A DNA stretch of 9,120 nucleotides from Verrucomicrobiota bacterium (GTDB lineage Bacteria > Verrucomicrobiota > Verrucomicrobiia > Opitutales > UBA2995): positions 1-9,120 of the forward strand of contig JAPUIL010000177.1 of assembly GCA_027297085.1 (NCBI GenBank). The letters are read 5' to 3'. Position 1 is the stretch's first letter. Every line of letters starts with the position of its first letter. The position numbers and the translations under genes were made by a program. The notes below the pieces were generated by a model, which was not told the DNA's origin, did no database searches, and was given only the letters and a program-made list of their open reading frames with translations. This document shows, one piece after another, positions 1 through 5,497 of this stretch.

Positions 1-816
1 GTTCATTTCGCTGGCTGGAAAGAGGTTTAGTAGATCCTTAGTGGCATTGAAAGGCAGGTGCGGGCGGAAGATACCAAGGGCGAGAAAGAAAGGTGTGTCT
101 TCGCTTACTTTAAAAGTAACTCCGTCATTAGTCGCTTCGCCTTTTTCGAGGACCCGGGCCATATAATCCGCTTTTCGGTAGTCATTCAGTGCAAAGTAGG
201 TTGCGTTATCGTTGCCTTCCTGACCCCAGGGAAGTCCTTCGGTTTGCCATATCGATTCAGTAATTTCTCCTGCCTTTCCGCCTACGTTGGTCCAATCCGT
301 CCAGGAGCGATCACCGTCTGATAATTTGTAGCTGCTATTGGAATGATAAATCTTGCCTGTGGACGCGGTATACCAGCCATTGTGTCGCAAATGTTCGGAG
401 ATGGTAATGGCATCGGACAACGGTTTCACGCCTTCATATTCGAATTCGCGAAAGAAAACTGCGTTGGCGTTGGTTGTGAGACCTGTATTGTGGGGGCGAA
501 TGCCGGTCATCAGAGCTGCACGGCTTGGGTTGCAGGCTGGCGAGGCGCAATAGGCGTTCATAAACGTTATGCCCTGATCCGCTATTCTCTGGATATTTGG
601 CGTCATACGATTGGCCACCTTGGTGCGCAGAGCTTTATCGGGGTAGACGCGCTGTAGAAAGTTACCTGGGTCTTCGGCAAACACTGTACCAATAGGTTTC
701 ATGTCATCAATGGCGATGAACAGGATGTTAGGTGGGCTCTCTGACCTGTGGTGAGCAGCTGATAGGGTATTAGCCGCTAACACGGTAACCAGCAAAATGA
801 GAGGTAGCCGATTCAT
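1..816 (-). CDS. Secreted sulfatase, iduronate-2-sulfatase-like (N-terminal 272 codons; cut by window edge)
   Basis: Type I (formylglycine-dependent) sulfatase that should hydrolyse sulfate esters, probably on sulfated polysaccharide, outside the cytoplasm. Seen reading leftward from ATG at 816: a basic start then hydrophobic residues (MNRLPLILLVTVLAANTLSA), a plausible signal peptide cleaved near residue 20; NILFIAIDD, giving metal ligands D37 and D38; CNPSR at residues 95-99, the C-x-P-x-R signature whose Cys95 would become formylglycine; TGKIYH at 153-158 (active-site K155 and H158); and FFLALGIFRPHLPF at about 243-256, with H253. These last two motifs resemble iduronate-2-sulfatase more than arylsulfatase A. 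The stretch between D38 and the TPNI motif at residue 72 is longer than I would expect. A purine-rich RBS (GAGGAG, complement of 820-825) lies just before the start. The C-terminal half is outside the window. The sulfatase class is secure; the substrate is unknown. The gene has no evident functional link to the nuo genes it faces. Confidence 0.93.
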   Translation of the reverse strand, partial: MNRLPLILLVTVLAANTLSAAHHRSESPPNILFIAIDDMKPIGTVFAEDPGNFLQRVYPDKALRTKVANRMTPNIQRIADQGITFMNAYCASPACNPSRAALMTGIRPHNTGLTTNANAVFFREFEYEGVKPLSDAITISEHLRHNGWYTASTGKIYHSNSSYKLSDGDRSWTDWTNVGGKAGEITESIWQTEGLPWGQEGNDNATYFALNDYRKADYMARVLEKGEATNDGVTFKVSEDTPFFLALGIFRPHLPFNATKDLLNLFPASEMN

Positions 817-1026
817 CGTCTCCTCTTTTTTGGGCTGTTCTCAGTAAGCATCGAGAGATGGGGTGAACCAACCTTCATACTTTGTTACTGGTAATAAGCA
901 ACCTTGAACATGACTTGTCTCAAAATATTTGCTGGTGATTTATCAGGACTGTTTTTAATTGGGTCAAGTTGGCTATTTTCCTTGATCGTATTCCAACCAG
1001 CTCACTAACTTAGACGGCTTATTACT
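817..1026. other. Divergent intergenic region, sulfatase / nuoB
   Basis: This 210-bp gap separates two divergent start codons and must hold the sulfatase promoter and probably the nuo promoter. No gene is seen, and in particular no nuoA. Weak candidates only: for nuoB, TTTAAT at 954-959 is a five-of-six match to a sigma-70 -10 box but has only a poor -35 (TTGCTG, 929-934) at 19-bp spacing. For the sulfatase, TTGCTT then TATGAA at 16-bp spacing can be read on the - strand. An interrupted palindrome TTAC-TG-GTAA at 885-894 lies inside that putative sulfatase promoter and could be an operator. None of these is strong enough to call separately. Confidence 0.5.
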
Positions 1027-1536
1027 ATGAGTCATTCCGACAAGGAAATAACCTATGATTCCAAGGTAGAAGGTGGTGTCGTTACCAGCCGTCTCGATTC
1101 CATCATTAATTGGGTTCGCTCCAACTCTATATGGCCGATGCCTATGGGCCTCGCATGTTGTGGTATTGAACTTATGGCGGTAGGTGCATCCCGCTTCGAC
1201 ATCAGCCGATTTGGCGCTGAGGTAATGCGTTTTTCACCCCGTCAATCCGATTGTATGATCGTGGCCGGAACGGTTACCTACAAAATGGCTTCTGCTGTTA
1301 GAAGAATCTATGATCAAATGGCTGAGCCTAAGTGGGTGATTGCCATGGGGGCTTGTGCGTCTACTGGAGGCATGTATCGCTCCTATGCAACCATGCAAGG
1401 TGTCGACCGGATTTTGCCGGTTGATGTCTATGTAAGTGGATGCCCTCCACGGCCTGAAGCATTGTTGGATGCGCTTATAAAACTTCAAAAGAAAATTGGT
1501 ACTGAACGTTCCGCAAAACAACTGGTTTCTGCCTGA
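1027..1536 (+). CDS. nuoB: NADH-quinone oxidoreductase subunit B
   Basis: Peripheral-arm subunit that carries the terminal [4Fe-4S] cluster N2, the immediate electron donor to quinone. The 169-residue length is normal for the family. The four N2 ligands are visible: the adjacent pair C44-C45 in [12 protein letters not shown]110 in [11 protein letters not shown], and C139 in [12 protein letters not shown]. Other family landmarks are [33 protein letters not shown] and the [10 protein letters not shown] stretch. The start at 1027 gives the expected N-terminus, although no clear Shine-Dalgarno sequence precedes it (cggcttattact). It is the first nuo gene here; the usual upstream nuoA is absent and a divergent sulfatase occupies that side. 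nuoC follows after 10 bp. Confidence 0.98.
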   Translation: MSHSDKEITYDSKVEGGVVTSRLDSIINWVRSNSIWPMPMGLACCGIELMAVGASRFDISRFGAEVMRFSPRQSDCMIVAGTVTYKMASAVRRIYDQMAEPKWVIAMGACASTGGMYRSYATMQGVDRILPVDVYVSGCPPRPEALLDALIKLQKKIGTERSAKQLVSA

Positions 1537-1546
1537 TTAGATTCTG

Positions 1547-2161
1547 ATGGACGGCAATTTTTTGTCCAAACTCCTAGACTCCAACGATTATCTGACCCAA
1601 CGCGACAGTGCGGACCATCCAGCGGTCAACTGCCCGATTGAGCGGTGGCTTGAATGCGCGACTGAGCTGAAAGACAACCACGGGTTTGATTTATTAGTAG
1701 ATGCTACCTGTATAGATTGGTTTAACGAAAGTCCGCGTTTCAGTGCAGTCTATCATCTGTTTTCCACTACCAGTCACCAATACCTGCGTGTGGTGGTAGC
1801 GATTCCGGATGATGAGAATCCGAGCGTTCCTTCAGTGACCAGCCTCTGGGCTGCTGCCGACTGGCACGAACGCGAAGCCTACGATATGTTTGGCGTACGT
1901 TTTGAAAACCACCCGGATTTGCGCCGCATTCTGATGTGGGATAGCTATCCCTGGCATCCCCTGCGCAAGGAATTTCCGTTGGCTGGACACGATACTGAGT
2001 TGCCCGACGAGGAAGTTCGCAAAGAAACCGGAACCCCGGTCATTCCAGCTCCCATGGCGGGAGGACCTTTTGCTGCCAGTAAGCACGCGGGAATCATGAG
2101 TAAAAACGAACCGCGCGGAGCGGACGAGTCCTGGAGCGAGGAGAAGGAGAAACCGAACTAA
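1547..2161 (+). CDS. nuoC: NADH-quinone oxidoreductase subunit C (30 kDa subunit)
   Basis: Peripheral-arm structural subunit that packs against NuoD and NuoI; it binds no cofactor. The complex I 30-kDa signature is clear at about residues 107-130 (HEREAYDMFGVRFENHPDLR, continuing RILM), followed by WHPLRKEFPL at 136-145. The 204 residues fit a stand-alone NuoC rather than the fused NuoCD of enterobacteria. The tail after residue 145 is hydrophilic, with a Pro/Gly-rich part (PVIPAPMAGGPF) and a charged end (SWSEEKEKPN). An in-frame TAG lies 6 bp before the ATG at 1547, so this start is forced. No Shine-Dalgarno sequence is obvious, and translation may be coupled to nuoB, which stops 10 bp upstream. 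A long gap follows before nuoD. Confidence 0.97.
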   Translation: MDGNFLSKLLDSNDYLTQRDSADHPAVNCPIERWLECATELKDNHGFDLLVDATCIDWFNESPRFSAVYHLFSTTSHQYLRVVVAIPDDENPSVPSVTSLWAAADWHEREAYDMFGVRFENHPDLRRILMWDSYPWHPLRKEFPLAGHDTELPDEEVRKETGTPVIPAPMAGGPFAASKHAGIMSKNEPRGADESWSEEKEKPN

Positions 2162-2232
2162 CCTGTAATTTTCACCGGATGGGACCAAAACGATTATAGA
2201 AAGATGAGTATTTGATGAGATTTTTTTACAAT

Positions 2233-2248
2233 ATAGTCATTAGACTAT
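2233..2248 (+). other. Small AT-rich hairpin in the nuoC-nuoD gap
   Basis: A perfect 6-bp inverted repeat, ATAGTC at 2233-2238 and GACTAT at 2243-2248, encloses the 4-base loop ATTA. A T7 run precedes it and no T-tract follows on the + strand, so it is not a typical intrinsic terminator. It sits at the left border of the GC-rich stretch. It could be an mRNA-processing or stability hairpin, or a remnant of an insertion boundary, or chance. Confidence 0.4.
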
Positions 2249-2250
2249 CG

Positions 2251-2410
2251 ACTTGCTCCCATCCTTCAGCCGTCGCCAGCGGCTATGGCTCGACACAGCG
2301 GGCTGACATGCCGAGTGTTCCTTCCTCTTCGCTCGGTTACGCACCGGTGTGCGCGCCCGCACCACTCGGTCGTCAAGCTCGACATCTCAACTCCGTCAAA
2401 CTCGCAGGTT
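2251..2410. repeat. Putative GC-rich intergenic repeat element (REP/MITE-like)
   Basis: This ~160-bp stretch differs sharply from the AT-rich sequence on its left and contains short symmetric elements: AGCCG/CGGCT (2268-2272 with 2280-2284, 7-base loop), CCGAG/CTCGG (2311-2315 with 2332-2336) and the perfect palindrome CACCGGTG (2342-2349). Two 11-base near-direct repeats, CGTCAAGCTCG (2371-2381) and CGTCAAACTCG (2394-2404), are 23 bp apart and match at 10 of 11 positions. CTCGACA also occurs twice (2289-2295, 2378-2384). It has no coding conservation. The style recalls dispersed intergenic repeats of verrucomicrobial genomes, but that is memory. Only one copy is in this window, so dispersal cannot be shown. 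No clear terminal inverted repeats or target-site duplication were found, and the exact ends are uncertain. Confidence 0.45.
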
Positions 2411-2414
2411 GATC

Positions 2415-3650
2415 ATGGCGACAAAAGAATTATCTATGGGTGACGTAGTAAGCCGTTCCGCCGAATACGAGCAGGAGATGGATACCGAGAAGATGACTCT
2501 CAACATGGGTCCGTCTCACCCCAGTACGCATGGTGTGTTGCGACTTGTCCTGGAACTCGATGGCGAAGTGGTAACCAAATGCGATCCGGAGCTCGGGTAT
2601 TTGCATCGTGGGGACGAGAAAATTGCTGAGAACATGACTTACAACCAGTTTGTACCCTACACTGACCGGTTGGACTACCTTTCTCCTTTGGCCAACAACG
2701 TAGCCTTTGCCCTTGCCGTCGAAAAACTGGCCGGCCTGGAAGTGCCGGCGCGTTGCCAGGCCATTCGTGTCCTCATATGCGAAATGGCTCGCATTTCCGC
2801 CCACTTACTTGGCCTGGGTGCTTACGCCATGGATACGGGCGCGCTGACGGTGTTCATGTACACGTTCACCGAACGAGAAAAACTCTACACCTTGTTTGAA
2901 AAACTGACGGGTGCTCGACTCACCACGAGTTTTACAAGAGTGGGCGGCGTAGCCCGGGATTTGCCTGAGGCCTGGTTGGAGGAAGTTTTACACTTTATTG
3001 CCCAGTTCCTTCCCGTGGTCGATGAAGTGGATGCCTTGTTGACTCGCAACCGTATATTTGTAGATCGTACCAAGGATGTGGGCGTCATCTCCGGGGAGGA
3101 TGCCATCAGCTATGGTCTAACCGGACCGAACCTTCGAGCATCCGGCGTACCACTCGATTTGCGGAAAGACCGCCCCTACTCGGGCTACGAGCAGTATGAC
3201 TTCGATGTGCCCATAGGCACAGTAGGCGATTGTTACGATCGTTACCTCATTCGTATGGAGGAGATAAGGCAAAGTGCCCGGATCATTCAACAAGTTGTCG
3301 AAACTATTCCGGAAGGACTGTATTACGCTGAGGACGCCAAAAAGATCTTTCCTCCCAGCAAGGAAAAAGTGATGAGCAGCATGGAAGAGCTCATCCAGAG
3401 TTTCATGATTACGACCCAGGGTCCACAGATGCCGGCAGGCGAAGTTTATTTCGAAGCCGAAAACCCGAAAGGGGCTTTAGGGTTCTTTATCCACTCTAAA
3501 GGCGGCGGTGTTCCCTACCGATTGAAAATCCGGGGTCCTTCCTTCTGCAACCTAAGCATTTTGCCAAAAGTATGTGTAGGAGCCATGCTCTCCGATGTGG
3601 TGGCAATTCTTGGGAGTCTGGATTTTGTGATGGGGGAGTGCGACCGATGA
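2415..3650 (+). CDS. nuoD: NADH-quinone oxidoreductase subunit D (49 kDa subunit)
   Basis: Peripheral-arm subunit that forms most of the quinone-binding cavity together with NuoB; related to the large subunit of [NiFe] hydrogenases but lacking the metal site. Starting at ATG 2415 the protein is 411 residues, normal for NuoD. Landmarks: LNMGPSHPSTHGVLRL (29-44) with H39, and YTDRLDYLS with Y88, matching the quinone-headgroup His and Tyr of Thermus Nqo4; LGYLHRGDEKIAE (60-72); CEMARISAHLLGLGA; TSFTRVGGVARDLP; RPYSGYEQYDFDVPIG; and the family's terminal GECDR. The frame stays open back to a GTG at 2349, but those 22 extra residues (Arg/Ser/Thr-rich) come from the GC-rich element upstream, so ATG 2415 is preferred. 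Its RBS is weak (AGG at 2406-2408). The gene overlaps nuoE by 4 bp. Confidence 0.97.
   Translation: MATKELSMGDVVSRSAEYEQEMDTEKMTLNMGPSHPSTHGVLRLVLELDGEVVTKCDPELGYLHRGDEKIAENMTYNQFVPYTDRLDYLSPLANNVAFALAVEKLAGLEVPARCQAIRVLICEMARISAHLLGLGAYAMDTGALTVFMYTFTEREKLYTLFEKLTGARLTTSFTRVGGVARDLPEAWLEEVLHFIAQFLPVVDEVDALLTRNRIFVDRTKDVGVISGEDAISYGLTGPNLRASGVPLDLRKDRPYSGYEQYDFDVPIGTVGDCYDRYLIRMEEIRQSARIIQQVVETIPEGLYYAEDAKKIFPPSKEKVMSSMEELIQSFMITTQGPQMPAGEVYFEAENPKGALGFFIHSKGGGVPYRLKIRGPSFCNLSILPKVCVGAMLSDVVAILGSLDFVMGECDR
3632..3638 (+). promoter_or_regulatory. Ribosome binding site fixing the nuoE start
   Basis: GGGGGAG lies inside the 3' end of nuoD, 8 bp before the ATG at 3647. It decides between that ATG and an earlier in-frame start at 3572, which would add 25 residues unlike any NuoE. 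It supports translational coupling through the ATGA overlap. Confidence 0.75.
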
Positions 3651-4150
3651 TTTTAACCCCCGAAACATTAGAAAAAATTGAGACAACGATACCCAAGTAT
3701 CCTGTCAAGCGGAGTGCGGTGATGACCCTCCTCCATTTTATCCAATCGGAGCAGGGCTATATCTCCAATGAAGCAGTTGAATGGGTGGCTGAAAAACTCG
3801 AAATACAGCCCATCAACGTTTTGGAAGTTGTTACGTTCTTCCCGTACTATCGTCAGGAGAAACTTGGGAAAGTCCATGTGCGAGTTTGTCGAACTCTGTC
3901 ATGCGCCTTAATGGGAGCTTACAAATTGAGTGATGACTTGGTCAAACAGCTTGACTGCAAAATGGGCCACACCAAAGAAGACGGATCCGTTACTTTGGAA
4001 TATGCCGAATGCCTGGCAGCCTGTGGTACTGGGCCGGTCGTTTTAGTCGACGAAGATTTGTTTGAAAAACTGAACCAACCGGGGACAGTCGAACCGATGG
4101 TTGAAGTAATAAAAACCAGGGCCCAATCGGAGGCGGCCGCTTCTGAGTAG
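3647..4150 (+). CDS. nuoE: NADH-quinone oxidoreductase subunit E (24 kDa subunit)
   Basis: Thioredoxin-fold subunit of the NADH-oxidising module; it holds the [2Fe-2S] cluster N1a beside FMN in NuoF. The 167-residue length fits the family. N1a ligands are seen as C-x4-C (C81 and C86 in RVCRTLSCALMG) and C-x3-C (C122 and C126 in AECLAACGTGP). The N-terminal helical domain shows the usual YPVKRSAVMTLLHFIQSEQG and INVLEVVTFFPYY motifs. The start is the ATG of an ATGA overlap with the nuoD stop, with a good RBS upstream. nuoF follows after 9 bp. The C-terminal Ala/Glu-rich tail (SEAAASE) is ordinary. Confidence 0.98.
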   Translation: MILTPETLEKIETTIPKYPVKRSAVMTLLHFIQSEQGYISNEAVEWVAEKLEIQPINVLEVVTFFPYYRQEKLGKVHVRVCRTLSCALMGAYKLSDDLVKQLDCKMGHTKEDGSVTLEYAECLAACGTGPVVLVDEDLFEKLNQPGTVEPMVEVIKTRAQSEAAASE

Positions 4151-4159
4151 GAAAAGATT

Positions 4160-5497
4160 ATGGCAGCCGTTGAAAATAGGATTTTGCTCAAGCATGCTGA
4201 CGAGGACTACTACTCGCCGAGTATCGACAGTTATCTTCAGTATGGTGGATATGAAACACTGAAGAAGGCGTTATATGAAAAGCCCGAGGATCTGCGTGAA
4301 GTTGTAAAAGAATCCGGCTTGCGCGGTCGCGGAGGAGCTGGATTCTCGTGTGGTGTTAAGTGGAGCCTGGTTGACCGCAAGAGTGGTAAACCGATTTACT
4401 TGATTTGTAATTGCGATGAGTCCGAACCCGGCACCTTCAAAGATCGTCAGCTGGTTCATAAGGACCCGCATCAACTGATTGAAGGTATGATGATCTCCGC
4501 CTTCGCCAATGATGTGGAGCTGGCCTTCATCTATATTCGGGAGGAAATGCCTCTGGGTGCGAAGATTCTGGAGAAAGCCGTCGAGGAAGCTCGGGAGAAA
4601 GGACTTGTCGGAGAAAACATTCAGGGATCCGGGTACTCGTGTGATATTGTGGTGCATCGTGGAGCGGGTGCCTATATTTGTGGTGAGGAAACTGGACTCA
4701 TCGAATCGCTTGAAGGTAACCGCCCGTACCCGCGCATCAAGCCTCCATTCTTTCCGGCCGTACTCGGCCTCTACCGGTGCCCGACCATCGTCAACAACGT
4801 AGAAACGCTTTGTAACGTCGTCCACATCGTAAAGATGGGCGCAGATGAATTTGCCAAAATCGGGCGTGCCGGAAATACGGGTACACGCATATGGTGTGTG
4901 AGTGGCATGATTCAAAAACCGGGATACTACGAGATAGAACCCATGACCATGCGGGAACTTTTATATGACCTTTGCGGAGGGCCGCTTCCGGGCCGGAAGC
5001 TCAAGGCCTGCATCCCGGGGGGAGGTTCCATGAAAATCCTGAGAGTAGATGAATCTTTCAAGGATCGTGATGGCAGAGAGTTTTCCTTTGATGAAATTAT
5101 TGTGGACTACGATGGCATTATGGCCGCCGGATCCATGTCTGGTTCCTCTGGAATGATGATTCTTGATGATAGCACCGATATCACGGAAGCCCTGGCCAAT
5201 ATTACAGCCTTTTACGCCCACGAAAGTTGTGGGCAGTGTACGCCTTGCCGGGAAGGATCACTCTGGTCCAAGAAAATAACCGCTCGCATGTGCACGGGCG
5301 GAGCCCGTGAAGAAGATGTCGATCTGCTTTATGATATGGCTGGGAATATAGGGGGTCGCACAGTTTGCCCCATGGGTTATTCCATCACCTGGCCAGTGCA
5401 AAGCTACATTGATAAATTTCGTGACGAAATAGTGGCCAACGCCAAGGCAAATTCCTGTGGTATGAAATCTTACGAGGAAAGGCTGATTGAGAAATGA
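4160..5497 (+). CDS. nuoF: NADH-quinone oxidoreductase subunit F (51 kDa subunit, NADH/FMN-binding)
   Basis: Catalytic entry point of complex I: binds NADH and FMN, takes a hydride and passes electrons through [4Fe-4S] cluster N3. The 445 residues match typical NuoF. Visible in order: GLRGRGGAGFSCGVKWS (53-69) and NCDESEPGTFKDR (84-96), the nucleotide/FMN glycine-rich region; GAGAYICGEETGLIESLEGN (168-187), the FMN-binding segment; PGGGS (286-290); and the N3 ligands C357, C360 and C363 in ESCGQCTPCREG, with C403 in TVCPMG. AGGA at 4149-4152 lies 7 bp before the ATG at 4160, overlapping the nuoE stop. The gene overlaps nuoG by 4 bp. A long antisense reading frame in its first half is a codon shadow. 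Confidence 0.98.
   Translation: MAAVENRILLKHADEDYYSPSIDSYLQYGGYETLKKALYEKPEDLREVVKESGLRGRGGAGFSCGVKWSLVDRKSGKPIYLICNCDESEPGTFKDRQLVHKDPHQLIEGMMISAFANDVELAFIYIREEMPLGAKILEKAVEEAREKGLVGENIQGSGYSCDIVVHRGAGAYICGEETGLIESLEGNRPYPRIKPPFFPAVLGLYRCPTIVNNVETLCNVVHIVKMGADEFAKIGRAGNTGTRIWCVSGMIQKPGYYEIEPMTMRELLYDLCGGPLPGRKLKACIPGGGSMKILRVDESFKDRDGREFSFDEIIVDYDGIMAAGSMSGSSGMMILDDSTDITEALANITAFYAHESCGQCTPCREGSLWSKKITARMCTGGAREEDVDLLYDMAGNIGGRTVCPMGYSITWPVQSYIDKFRDEIVANAKANSCGMKSYEERLIEK

Larger units (their letters stand above)
2162..2414. other. Unusually long intra-operon gap between nuoC and nuoD
   Basis: The other gene junctions in this operon are 27 bp or less, or overlap; this one is 253 bp. It has two parts. 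About 2171-2250 is AT-rich (about 32% GC by hand count), with a T7 run at 2221-2227 and a small hairpin. About 2251-2410 is about 62% GC, with several short palindromes. The genes on either side are intermediate. No conserved protein or RNA family is recognised. A 66-codon reading frame (TTG 2212 or ATG 2215, stop 2410-2412) crosses the gap but its product looks like translated non-coding DNA. The step in composition suggests a later insertion of the GC-rich part. Confidence 0.75.

Noticed and set aside
58..657. Forward-strand open frames of 66-104 codons across the left edge
   Set aside because: They lie opposite the sulfatase, whose - strand translation shows conserved motifs throughout; the forward translations resemble nothing.
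2221..2248. Intrinsic terminator after nuoC
   Set aside because: The T-run precedes the hairpin rather than following it on the + strand, and the stem is only 6 AT-rich pairs.
2212..2412. A 66-codon protein in the nuoC-nuoD gap
   Set aside because: The translation follows the palindromic GC-rich stretch, has a poor RBS and no motif. It is kept only as a possible coupling frame, not as a gene.
2349..2414. An upstream GTG start for nuoD adding 22 residues
   Set aside because: The added residues are Arg/Ser/Thr-rich translation of the repeat-like stretch, and NuoD families begin close to the ATG at 2415.
4271..4915. A 214-codon antisense open frame inside nuoF
   Set aside because: nuoF is unambiguous in this region; the antisense product has no recognisable motif and is a codon-bias shadow.
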